DNA from: Aquificota bacterium
Lineage (GTDB): Bacteria; Aquificota; Aquificia; Aquificales; Hydrogenothermaceae
DNA: 19,403 nt
Direction: 5' to 3'
Assembly: GCA_013153295.1 (NCBI GenBank)
Contig: JAADEV010000107.1
Span: 1-19,403 of the forward strand
The notes below the pieces were generated by a model. It was not told the DNA's origin. It worked only from the letters and a program-made list of their open reading frames with translations, and made no database searches. The position numbers were made by a program, and so were the translations under genes. Within the stretch, counting starts at the first letter, position 1; each line of letters begins with the position of its first letter. Positions 8,446-15,345 of the stretch are shown here, one piece after another.

Positions 8446-8773
8446 CTTCTATAAATGAGACCATTCCCATTATGTCTTTAAACTGGGGGACTGACTGGCT
8501 TACATACTGGACAATACCGTAGTTATCTATCAGTATTATAAAGTCTTTATCCACATCAAGACCAAACTGCTGTGGGAAATCCTTTGTTAACAGCTGAACA
8601 TAGTCTATTAGTTTTATGTTTGCTTTGTTAAAATCCTCTTCATACCCTTCTAAATGGTCTTCTTCTGCTTTGTATATAACGATATGGTATTTCTGTTTTA
8701 GGTCGTATAGGTTTTTCCCTTCTATCCCTTCCAGATACTCAAAGTAAGGGGCTTTATCTCCTATTTTAACCAT
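8423..8773 (-). CDS. Peroxiredoxin/thioredoxin-fold protein lacking the catalytic cysteine
   Basis: The 116-residue sequence begins VKIGDKAPYFEY and continues with a predicted strand (YHIVIYKAEED), then FGLDVDKDFIILIDNYGIVQYV, the pattern of AhpC/TSA-like redoxins. Where a peroxidatic Cys or CXXC would follow the first core strand there is KAEEDHLEGY, with no cysteine. The only cysteines are an adjacent pair at residues 113-114, two residues from the C-terminus (GCCAL). The SD is excellent (GGAG, 5 nt). It follows tRNA-Pro by 48 nt and overlaps uvrC. It may be a redox-inactive scaffold, or the C-terminal vicinal pair may bind metal or form a disulfide. The fold assignment is moderately sure; the function is unknown. 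Confidence 0.7.
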   Translation of the reverse strand: MVKIGDKAPYFEYLEGIEGKNLYDLKQKYHIVIYKAEEDHLEGYEEDFNKANIKLIDYVQLLTKDFPQQFGLDVDKDFIILIDNYGIVQYVSQSVPQFKDIMGMVSFIEDEGCCAL

Positions 8774-8821
8774 ACTTTCTCCTTTATGATTTTGGGGGTA
8801 AAGGTGGTATTAAGGGGTGAA

Positions 8822-8897
8822 TGGTCGGAGCGAGCGGACTTGAACCGCCGACCTCTGGCCCCCCATGCCAGTGCTCTACCGCCTGAGCTACGCTCCG
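8822..8897 (-). tRNA. tRNA-Pro (anticodon GGG), CCA encoded
   Basis: On the minus strand the 76 nt fold into a standard cloverleaf. The acceptor arms are CGGAGCG and CGCTCCG, the D arm GCTC/GAGC, the anticodon arm CTGGC/GCCAG with loop ATGGGGG (anticodon GGG), the variable loop AGGTC, and the T arm GGCGG/CCGCT with loop TTCAAGT (one G-U pair). Discriminator A is followed by a genomically encoded CCA. The GGG anticodon reads CCC and CCU. It lies 3 nt after the HU stop codon and 48 nt before the redoxin start, so it must be cut out of a protein-coding transcript. G36-G37 makes it a predicted TrmD substrate. Confidence 0.97.
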
Positions 8898-8900
8898 ACC

Positions 8901-9194
8901 TTAGCTGTTTCCTAACTTCCTATACAGCTTTTTACCTATTTTAAAAGATACTCCATACCTTTCTGGTATCAACTTCTCTTCTTTCGTTTTTGGGTTTCTG
9001 CCTATTTTAGGTGCCCTTTTCTTTACTATAAATGTTCCAAAACCTGATATTTGTATCTTTGTTCCGTCTTTACCGTTAAGTATCTCCTGTGTTATCAACT
9101 CAAAAACCCTGTTAACAATAGTTGAGATGTCCTTTTTGGAAGCCTTTACCTTTTTGTTTTTGATTATCCAGTTAACAATATCCGCTTTTGTCAT
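8901..9194 (-). CDS. HU/IHF-family DNA-binding protein
   Basis: This 97-residue histone-like protein starts MTKADIVNWIIKNKK, has the ISGFGTFIVKKR turn, and has the DNA-binding arm with GRNPKT, where the conserved Pro intercalates into bent DNA in this family. It forms dimers that compact and bend the nucleoid. ATG at 9194 is chosen because AGGAG lies 7 nt upstream and the resulting N-terminus matches HU. A TTG at 9224 would add ten unlikely residues. The arm is somewhat longer and more acidic than in E. coli HU (KTKEEKLIPERYG). The stop codon abuts the tRNA-Pro gene. Assignment to HU rather than an IHF subunit is by general similarity. Confidence 0.93.
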   Translation of the reverse strand: MTKADIVNWIIKNKKVKASKKDISTIVNRVFELITQEILNGKDGTKIQISGFGTFIVKKRAPKIGRNPKTKEEKLIPERYGVSFKIGKKLYRKLGNS

Positions 9195-9231
9195 CTGTCC
9201 ACTCCTGATTTTGTTGGCTGACAAGGAAAAT

Positions 9232-9237
9232 ATTATA
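9232..9237 (-). promoter_or_regulatory. Internal -10 box for HU and tRNA-Pro
   Basis: A perfect TATAAT on the minus strand (9237-9232) lies just after the stop codon of the carbonic anhydrase-like gene, about 38 nt before the HU ATG. The -35 region, which falls inside that upstream gene, is only a weak match (CTTACC or TCTTAC). It would give HU and the tRNA extra transcription beyond operon readthrough. Confidence 0.5.
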
Positions 9238-9239
9238 CA

Positions 9240-9758
9240 TTATTCCTGCTGAAGGTAAGAGTTTTTATACTTTATATAGTTCTGGTAGGATTTCTCCAAC
9301 CAGTCTATCTCCTCCTGTGTAAGATGTCTTTTAAATTTGGCAGGGGAGCCTGTCCACAGTGAGCGTGGCTGTATCTTTTTGTTAGGGGTTATTAAAGCCC
9401 CTGCCCCTACTATACTTTCCCTTCCTACAACTGCCCCGTCCATAACTGTAGCTGACATTCCTATAAGACACCTGTCTTCTATTGTGCAGGCGTGGAGCAT
9501 AACATTATGCCCTACTGTTACCTCTTTTCCTATGATTGTTGGGTATTTTTTATGGTCAACGTGTATGATAGTCCCGTCCTGTATGTTTGTTCTGTCCCCA
9601 ATTCTGATATAGTTAACATCTCCCCTTATAACAACCCCATACCATATTGAGCAGTCTTCTCCTATTTCCACATCTCCTATTATTACTGCGTTTTCTGCTA
9701 TAAATGCTGTAGGGTGTATTTTAGGATACTTTCCTTTGTAGGGTTTAATTATCGGCAT
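9240..9758 (-). CDS. Gamma-class carbonic anhydrase-like hexapeptide protein
   Basis: The 172 residues show the hexapeptide-repeat rhythm of a left-handed beta-helix (VIIGDVEIGEDCSIWYGVVI and onward). The zinc ligands expected for the gamma-CA/YrdA group are present: His66 in IHVDH, and His84 and His89 in VGHNVMLHAC. The family catalyses reversible CO2 hydration or is inactive, acting as a metal-binding trimer. The C-terminal helix (LTQEEIDWLEKSYQNY) packs on the helix in homologues. AGGGG sits 8 nt before the ATG. The start overlaps the small membrane ORF by 14 nt. In a CO2-fixing thermophile a real carbonic anhydrase role is plausible, but many YrdA-like proteins show no activity. Confidence 0.88.
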   Translation of the reverse strand: MPIIKPYKGKYPKIHPTAFIAENAVIIGDVEIGEDCSIWYGVVIRGDVNYIRIGDRTNIQDGTIIHVDHKKYPTIIGKEVTVGHNVMLHACTIEDRCLIGMSATVMDGAVVGRESIVGAGALITPNKKIQPRSLWTGSPAKFKRHLTQEEIDWLEKSYQNYIKYKNSYLQQE

Positions 9759-9864
9759 TTTTCTTACCCCTGTGTTTTTTTAAAAACCTGTATCCAATTA
9801 CAAAATAAAGGGCTGTCATAAAGACCATTATCAGAATAACCGGGACTGCGTTTAAAAGTTCCAT
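9745..9864 (-). CDS. Small single-span membrane protein, 39 aa
   Basis: Immediately after the queD stop (TAG, then ATG) a 39-residue frame begins MELLNAVPVILIMVFMT, continues ALYFVIGYRFLKKHRGKKNADN and ends at TAA. It has one hydrophobic segment, about residues 6-24, followed by a basic tail (RFLKKHRGKK), so an N-out/C-in orientation is expected. AGGGA lies 7 nt before the ATG inside queD, and the 3' end overlaps the next gene by 14 nt. It fills the otherwise empty queD to carbonic anhydrase spacer exactly. The size and topology recall CcoQ/CcoS-type accessory peptides, but no family motif is recognised and no function is assigned. Translation is well supported by context. Confidence 0.65.
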   Translation of the reverse strand: MELLNAVPVILIMVFMTALYFVIGYRFLKKHRGKKNADN

Positions 9865-10347
9865 CTACTCTTCCCTATACTCTGCCATTCCTGTTTCTGT
9901 TTCCCACAGGACTACTTTTACTACTTTTATATCTTCCAGTAAACCTGCCTCATCTAATTTCCCTTTTAGATAATCATATATATACTTTGCAAGGGCTTCG
10001 GCGGTAGGGCAGAAATCTACCACAGTTAGTTTTAAAAAGCCAAAATGCTGTTTAAAACTTGGGTAAAGTGGGTCATTTCTGTCTATTATAAATGAGTGGT
10101 CAAGCTGGTCTATTAAATCCCTTACAGCCGCTTTAATATGGTAAAAATCTATTACCATCTCTTGCTGGTCTAAGGTGTTTGACCCAACTGTTATTTCCAA
10201 CTTGTAGCTGTGTCCGTGTATATTTAAACAGGGATTAGGTGGAATATCACCTTTTAGAAACTTTGAGCCTTTACCTTCCATAAGGTTCTGTTTCCATACC
10301 CTATGCCCAGCCTCAAACCTAAATCTCTTAGTAATCTGGTATTTCAT
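9865..10347 (-). CDS. queD: 6-carboxy-tetrahydropterin synthase / 6-pyruvoyl-tetrahydropterin synthase homologue
   Basis: This 160-residue T-fold enzyme keeps the zinc triad His15 (FEAGHR), His44 and His46 (LNIHGHSY). It also keeps the catalytic Cys40 (NPCLNIHGH), Asp83-His84 (QLDHSF), the PTAEALAKYI helix and the substrate-binding Glu149 (LWETETGMAEY). QueD converts dihydroneopterin triphosphate to 6-carboxytetrahydropterin, an early step to the queuosine and 7-deazaguanine bases of tRNA. It is longer than the usual 120-residue form, with insertions between His15 and Cys40 and around residues 90-108. No queC, queE or queF is nearby. GAGGT lies 7 nt before the ATG. A tetrahydropterin-type role cannot be excluded. 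Confidence 0.9.
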   Translation of the reverse strand: MKYQITKRFRFEAGHRVWKQNLMEGKGSKFLKGDIPPNPCLNIHGHSYKLEITVGSNTLDQQEMVIDFYHIKAAVRDLIDQLDHSFIIDRNDPLYPSFKQHFGFLKLTVVDFCPTAEALAKYIYDYLKGKLDEAGLLEDIKVVKVVLWETETGMAEYREE

Positions 10348-10358
10348 CGGTTTTACCT

Positions 10359-11138
10359 CTAAAGCTGTATTTTGTAGCCGTCAAAGACAGGTCCCTCGTA
10401 GCAAACCCTTACATAGTTATCCTTTTCTGTATCCTTCACCACACAGCCGATACATATTCCAATACCGCAAGCCATTTTACTTTCAAGTGATAGGTATACA
10501 GGGGTATTTTTTTCCTTTGCTACATTTACCACTGCTTTCATCATACCCTTTGGACCGCAAACAGCAAGGGCAGTTTCAGGGTGTTGGTCTATCAGCTGTG
10601 GCAGGTCGTCTATAACAAGTCCTTTTTTCCCATAACTGCCGTCTTCTGTGTATATGATACTCTTGTCCATAAGACCGTTTTCCTCAAGCCAGCTTAACAT
10701 AGAAAGCTGTTCCTTTCTCCTTACGCCGTAAATAATAGTAAACGGCTTTCCAGCTTTGTTTAATTTTTTTGCAAATAGGGAAAGTCCTGCCAGCCCTACC
10801 CCACCTCCAACAAGTATGTAGTGGGGGTAATCCTCTGGGAAAAAGTTATTTCCAAGTGGGGCTAAAATTTTTACCTTATCCCCTACCTTCTTTTTTGTTA
10901 AAGCCTGTGTCCCTTTGCCATAAACATCGTAAAAGAACAGTATATTATCCCCTTGTATATCTGCTATTGCAAAAGCCCTCCTGTTTAGTGGGTCGTATAC
11001 ACCTTCCTCCCTTGGTAGAACCATTGCAAATGAACCTGCAGGGGCATTTTTAAGCTGGGGGGCTTCAACCTTTAAAAGCCAAGTTATCCCGCTTATATGC
11101 CTGTTTTCTACCACTTTGTATTCGTTGTCTAAAACCAT
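10359..11138 (-). CDS. pyrK: Dihydroorotate dehydrogenase electron-transfer subunit
   Basis: This 259-residue flavo-iron-sulfur protein resembles PyrK of class 1B dihydroorotate dehydrogenase, which passes electrons from PyrD to NAD+ in pyrimidine synthesis. The FAD site is DPLNRRAFAIAD (49-60), with RRAF in place of the usual RRPF/Y. The NAD domain begins YILVGGGVGLAGLS (107-120) and includes AVCGPKGMM. A [2Fe-2S] ligand set follows, C-x4-C-x2-C with a fourth Cys, at residues 224, 229, 232 and 246. GGAG lies 7 nt before the ATG, 3 nt after the bioD stop. No pyrD is in the window, so the catalytic partner must be elsewhere. A related NAD(P)H-flavin reductase subunit is the alternative. Confidence 0.9.
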   Translation of the reverse strand: MVLDNEYKVVENRHISGITWLLKVEAPQLKNAPAGSFAMVLPREEGVYDPLNRRAFAIADIQGDNILFFYDVYGKGTQALTKKKVGDKVKILAPLGNNFFPEDYPHYILVGGGVGLAGLSLFAKKLNKAGKPFTIIYGVRRKEQLSMLSWLEENGLMDKSIIYTEDGSYGKKGLVIDDLPQLIDQHPETALAVCGPKGMMKAVVNVAKEKNTPVYLSLESKMACGIGICIGCVVKDTEKDNYVRVCYEGPVFDGYKIQL

Positions 11139-11141
11139 CTT

Positions 11142-11810
<669 letters not shown>

Positions 11811-12725
11811 CTACAGCCTGTCTATATCCTGTAGAGTTTGTATATTTACAGTTTCCTTACCTTTTACAGTTCTTTTTATCAGCCCTGTAAGAACCTTTTT
11901 AGGTCCCACCTCCACAAATCTGTCTACACCGTTGTCAGCCATAAACAATACAGATTGAACCCATCTAACAGGGGAGTAAAAATGCTTAGCCAACTCCTGT
12001 TTTATCTCTTCACCTTTTGTTATTGGTGTAGCTGTAATGTTTGATACAACAGGTATCTGTGTATCCTTTATCTGTATCCCGTTAAGATACTTTTCAAACT
12101 CCCTTGCTTTATCCCTAAGAAGTGATGAGTGGGCTGGCACAGATACAGGTAAAGGGACTACCTTCTTTGCCCCTTTCTCCTTAAGTATCTCCATTGCCTT
12201 TTCCACCGCTTCCTTTTCACCTGATATTACAGTCTGTTCAGGGGAGTTGTAGTTTGCAATTTCCACAATACCGTTTATACCTTTTAGTGTTTCCTCTATT
12301 ACATCGGCAGGTAGTCCTATGATAGCCGCCATTCCCCCTTTACCCTCAGGGACAGCCTCCTGCATCAGTTTTCCCCTTATATGTGTAATCCAAACTGCGT
12401 CCAGTATATCTATACTTCCACCTACCACAAGGGCTGAAAACTCCCCAAGGGAATGTCCAGCTAAAAAGTTCGGTTTTATATCCCCTTTTCTGTCTTTTAA
12501 TGCGTAGTGTAAAGCGTAAGAGGTGAGGACAAGGGCAGGTTGGGTGTATGCTGTAAGGTTCAGTTTTTCTTCATCTTCAAAGATGATTTTTGTTAAATCA
12601 AAGCCAAGTCTTTCGTTTGCCCTGTGGTATAACTCCTGCACCTCAGGGTAGGCGTCGTAAACATCTTTACCCATTCCAACCTGCTGTGAACCTTGTCCCG
12701 GAAAAACAAAAGCGGTTTTATTCAT
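11811..12725 (-). CDS. fabD: Malonyl-CoA:acyl carrier protein transacylase
   Basis: FabD moves malonyl groups from CoA to ACP, supplying the fatty acid elongation cycle. The 304 residues contain VFPGQGSQQVGMG (7-19, with the oxyanion Gln), nucleophile Ser92 in GHSLGE, Arg117 that binds the malonyl carboxylate, and catalytic His199 in VPAHSS. Length is typical. AAGGGG lies 7 nt before the ATG, and the gap to the upstream rhodanese gene is 11 nt. Other fab genes (fabH, fabG, acpP) that often accompany fabD are not present here. Confidence 0.97.
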   Translation of the reverse strand: MNKTAFVFPGQGSQQVGMGKDVYDAYPEVQELYHRANERLGFDLTKIIFEDEEKLNLTAYTQPALVLTSYALHYALKDRKGDIKPNFLAGHSLGEFSALVVGGSIDILDAVWITHIRGKLMQEAVPEGKGGMAAIIGLPADVIEETLKGINGIVEIANYNSPEQTVISGEKEAVEKAMEILKEKGAKKVVPLPVSVPAHSSLLRDKAREFEKYLNGIQIKDTQIPVVSNITATPITKGEEIKQELAKHFYSPVRWVQSVLFMADNGVDRFVEVGPKKVLTGLIKRTVKGKETVNIQTLQDIDRL

Positions 12726-12736
12726 TTCTTGACCCC

Positions 12737-13129
12737 TTACTTTCTGTAAAGTTCTATTAAATCGTTTATATCTGTATCTAAAACAAATACATTTTTGTAT
12801 CCTAAAGCCTCAAGGTATCCCATTACCCTGTTTGCAAACTTTGTCAGTTTACAGCCAACTACTATAGGTGTTGTTTTGTCCTGTGGTATTCTGCCGTCTT
12901 CATACTGGCGGGCAAACTCTGTAATAGGCACATACAGGGCGTTTGGCACATTAGCTTCCTCTGCATTTTCACCGTCTACCTTTGCAGGCGGTCTAACATC
13001 AAGGACAACAGCCCCTACATCTTCAATAAGTTCCCTTGCTTTGTGTAGGTCTACCATACCAAGGTTTGGCTTCTCTTTGTCCATCTCAATAGCTTCCCTG
13101 ATGTTAACCAGAATGTTAATCTCCGACAT
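12737..13129 (-). CDS. Rhodanese-domain protein
   Basis: A single rhodanese-like domain occupies most of the 130 residues: AVVLDVRPPAKVDGENAEEA, then NALYVPITEF, a strand PIVVGC carrying candidate catalytic Cys93, and VMGYLEALGYKNVFVLD. The active-site loop reads CKLTKFANR, less canonical than the usual CxxGxR form, so thiosulfate or persulfide sulfurtransferase activity is probable but not certain. The proline-containing DVRPPAKV motif matches similar single-domain proteins. An almost perfect SD (AAGGAGG, 5 nt) precedes the ATG, and it is the first gene of the long minus-strand unit. Sulfur-handling proteins of this type are common in sulfur-oxidising thermophiles. Confidence 0.88.
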   Translation of the reverse strand: MSEINILVNIREAIEMDKEKPNLGMVDLHKARELIEDVGAVVLDVRPPAKVDGENAEEANVPNALYVPITEFARQYEDGRIPQDKTTPIVVGCKLTKFANRVMGYLEALGYKNVFVLDTDINDLIELYRK

Positions 13130-13168
13130 TCCAACCTCCTTTTACTGTTTTTAATCTTTTCAAACCAA

Positions 13169-13174
13169 ATTATA
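13169..13174 (-). promoter_or_regulatory. Candidate -10 box for the rhodanese-fabD-bioD unit
   Basis: A perfect TATAAT on the minus strand (13174-13169) lies 40 nt before the rhodanese ATG in an AT-rich divergent spacer. No convincing -35 is seen at 16-18 nt (TGGTTT at 17 nt), so activator dependence or another sigma factor is possible. Confidence 0.4.
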
Positions 13175-13197
13175 GAAAATTTTTTTACTTAAAACCA

Positions 13198-13297
13198 TTA
13201 TCTTTTGACCTTGGTAGATAACCTTTTCGCTGATGGAATAGAAAAGATAAATTAGCACATACCCCCCTTTGCCTTTTTTATTTGGGGAATTATCTTT
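13198..13297. promoter_or_regulatory. Cluster of TTATCTTT elements in the divergent spacer
   Basis: The 206-nt spacer between the rhodanese gene and the unknown gene holds three copies of one motif: TTATCTTTT at 13198-13206, its exact complement AAAAGATAA at 13242-13250, and TTATCTTT at 13290-13297, the last overlapping the plus-strand -10 box. Spacings are 44 and 48 nt. A small palindrome-like GGTAGATAACC lies at 13213-13223. It could be a regulator-binding array, or simply AT-rich chance. No gene is seen in this spacer. Confidence 0.25.
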
Positions 13298-13302
13298 ATA
13301 AT
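13297..13302 (+). promoter_or_regulatory. Candidate -10 box for the unknown-ispD unit
   Basis: A perfect TATAAT at 13297-13302 lies 33 nt before the chosen ATG, giving a plausible start near 13309. The upstream T-rich stretch at 13274-13280 provides only a poor -35, and TTGCCT at 13269 is 22 nt away, too far for a standard promoter. Confidence 0.4.
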
Positions 13303-13335
13303 TATAGAGGGAGTTTATTAAGATTGGAGTTTATT

Positions 13336-14064
13336 ATGAAATATAAAGTTTCCAGAGAGGAACTGGAAGCCCTTTTAAGGGAGGTTAGCAACCCTTCACA
13401 ACCTTACGAGAAAAGTAAACCTCCTAAGACAAAAGTAGACAGCACATACAACTTCCTCTGCTACAAATGTGGAACCTTAATAAAGAAAAGTTTTGTATCA
13501 AACTATCCAATAGAGACCTACCTTAAAGGATACAACCTATCGTTTCTTTCAAATGTCGGGGATAGGAATGTTTATACCGCAGGGTTTGATGTGGAAGGTA
13601 AATATAGGGTTTTCCTTACAGTTGGGGAGAATATAGACACAGCTATACACGATAAAAGGGTATCAAACCAGTTTAACGGACAACAGATTGTAGAAAAACT
13701 TTCCACAGATGTTATACAAGGTCTAAGGGAAGATTTCCCATTTATCTACAAAAAGATTTACTCCTTCCCCTTACAGTTTTACTCAGATGAGTTAGTAAGG
13801 TTTGAGTATCTGTTTAGTATAGAAGGTGAAGATGTAAAGGTATGCCTCTGGCTTGAGAGGGATTTTATTGAGAATGGGGATATAAACAGGATAATTTACT
13901 CACCGCCTACATCTGTTGGAAAAAGGAAACTAAAGGGTTTAAAGGAACTGTTAAAGGTAGATGTGTGTATCCAGTCTGAACCTATACAGTTGGAAAGGAA
14001 TACTTTACAGGAGGGACAGGAGATAGACCTTAATGTGAAATTTTCCACAAAGGTATGTAAATGA
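13336..14064 (+). CDS. Unrecognised protein, faint FliM/SpoA-like features
   Basis: I do not recognise this 242-residue protein with confidence. ATG 13336 is chosen because GGAG lies 6 nt upstream; a TTG at 13282 would add 18 residues but lacks an SD. The N-terminus KVSREELEALLREVS resembles the helical CheY-binding peptide of FliM (LSQxEIDALL) and is followed by a Pro/Lys-rich linker to about residue 35. Cys42 and Cys45 form a CxxC. The C-terminus, residues 203-242 (VDVCIQSEPIQLERNTLQEG), has the spacing of the first half of a SpoA domain (VxVxI, PIxL, LxxGxxI). It is too short for a full FliM, and the middle shows no clear CheC-like motif. The stop overlaps ispD by 4 nt (ATGA). There are no membrane segments. 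Confidence 0.75.
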   Translation: MKYKVSREELEALLREVSNPSQPYEKSKPPKTKVDSTYNFLCYKCGTLIKKSFVSNYPIETYLKGYNLSFLSNVGDRNVYTAGFDVEGKYRVFLTVGENIDTAIHDKRVSNQFNGQQIVEKLSTDVIQGLREDFPFIYKKIYSFPLQFYSDELVRFEYLFSIEGEDVKVCLWLERDFIENGDINRIIYSPPTSVGKRKLKGLKELLKVDVCIQSEPIQLERNTLQEGQEIDLNVKFSTKVCK

Positions 14065-14720
14065 AAGTTGTGGCAGTCCTTCTTGCCGGCGGAAGTGGTT
14101 CAAGGTTTGGAGGTAAAAAGCAGTTTTTTAAAATAAAAGGTGAACCTATCTTCCAATACTCTGTAAATACTGTAAATAAGATAGATGTAATCTCAGAGAT
14201 TATCCTTGTTCTACCTCCACAGGATTTAGACAGAGTAAAGGTTTTTTCCTTTAAAAAAGTATCTAAAGTGGCAGGTGGAAAGGAAAGGCAGTTTTCTGTT
14301 TACAACGCACTTAAAAATATAGACAGTTGTGATGTGGTGGTTATACACGATACAGCCAGACCTTTTGCCACAGAGGAGATGTTCCTACAGGGGATCGAAA
14401 ATATAAAAAAGGGTTGGGACGGAAGTATTACAGCTTACAAATCAAGGGATACGGTAAAGGAGGTTGAAGGGGATAAGGTTATCCAAACCCTTAACAGGGA
14501 AAGGTTATACATTGTCCAAACTCCCCAAACTTTTGTATTCCCTAAGTTGTTAGAAGCCCACAACAGGGCAAAGGAAGATGGGGTTATAGGCACAGATGAC
14601 AGCTTTTTAATGGAAAGGTTAGGATACAGGATAACTGTAAATGAAGGTTCACCCCTTAATATAAAGATAACAACCAGAGAAGACCTCCAGTTGGCAAACT
14701 GTATAGCTAAGCTCACATAA
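14061..14720 (+). CDS. ispD: 2-C-methyl-D-erythritol 4-phosphate cytidylyltransferase
   Basis: IspD transfers CMP from CTP to methylerythritol phosphate in the non-mevalonate isoprenoid pathway. The 219 residues open with the nucleotide-binding LLAGGSGSRFGGKKQFFKI, followed by VVIHDTARPF, TPQTF, GTDDSFLMERLG and the C-terminal LNIKITTREDL, all family signatures. Its ATG overlaps the preceding stop in an ATGA junction, so the two genes are translationally coupled. Its 3' end overlaps the convergent phosphatase gene by 8 nt. No ispF is fused or adjacent. Length is slightly short but normal for the family. Confidence 0.97.
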   Translation: MKVVAVLLAGGSGSRFGGKKQFFKIKGEPIFQYSVNTVNKIDVISEIILVLPPQDLDRVKVFSFKKVSKVAGGKERQFSVYNALKNIDSCDVVVIHDTARPFATEEMFLQGIENIKKGWDGSITAYKSRDTVKEVEGDKVIQTLNRERLYIVQTPQTFVFPKLLEAHNRAKEDGVIGTDDSFLMERLGYRITVNEGSPLNIKITTREDLQLANCIAKLT

Positions 14721-15345
14721 TAGGATTTTCTTTTTTCAGGAAGCTGTTTAAGTGGGGTGTTTGGTTCAAGAATATTAGCTGGCTTGTTTTCCCGTCTGTT
14801 TGTATCAGGCTTACACCTGTGTTTGTGTGTTTAAATGCCCATAGATTTTCCATTCCAAACCCACAGGCAAGGCATATAAGCCCCTGTATACTTCCCCCGT
14901 GGGCTACTATAAGAATACTGTCCTCAGGATAGTTTAAAACCTCCTGCCAGACGGTAGAAAGCCTTTCTGTAAAGTCTGCTATACTTTCCTGCTCTGGGAG
15001 GGGATACTTTACAGGGTTTATTAGCCAGTTTTGGAAATCCTGATAGTTATTTTTAAAAATCTCTTCGTAGGTTTTACCTTCCCACTGACCAAATGCCATC
15101 TCCCTCAAAAGTGGGGTAATCTGTATATCCAACCCTAAAACATCACCTACTATCTGGGCTGTTCTGTATGCCCTCCTTAAATCTGAGGTTATAATTTTTT
15201 GTATATTGAACCTCTGTAGATACTCACCTAAAAGTCTTGCCTGCACAACCCCCTCAGGGGTAAGGTCTGTGTCCAGATGTCCCTGTATCCTTTTATAGGC
15301 GTTATACTCACTTTCCCCGTGTCTAACCAGTATTATCCTTTTCAT
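14713..15345 (-). CDS. Histidine phosphatase family protein (phosphoglycerate mutase-like / alpha-ribazole phosphatase-like)
   Basis: The 210 residues contain the RHGE catalytic motif with phospho-acceptor His9 (ILVRHGESEYN), LTPEGVVQARLLG, ITSDLRRAYRTAQIV with the substrate-binding Arg, LREMAFGQWEG with the acid Glu, and the second histidine in IVAHGGS. This is the dPGM/PhoE/CobC branch; sequence alone does not separate a true cofactor-dependent mutase from a broad phosphatase or the cobalamin enzyme CobC. ATG at 15345 is preferred over a GTG one codon earlier. It overlaps the acetyltransferase gene by 23 nt and is last in the rnpB-trmD-lon run. Confidence 0.87.
   Translation of the reverse strand: MKRIILVRHGESEYNAYKRIQGHLDTDLTPEGVVQARLLGEYLQRFNIQKIITSDLRRAYRTAQIVGDVLGLDIQITPLLREMAFGQWEGKTYEEIFKNNYQDFQNWLINPVKYPLPEQESIADFTERLSTVWQEVLNYPEDSILIVAHGGSIQGLICLACGFGMENLWAFKHTNTGVSLIQTDGKTSQLIFLNQTPHLNSFLKKENPIM

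Noticed and set aside
14713..14720. Possible frameshift or misassembly at the overlapping 3' ends of ispD and the phosphatase gene
   Set aside because: Both proteins have complete, family-like C-termini, and similar tail overlaps occur at the other convergent junctions.
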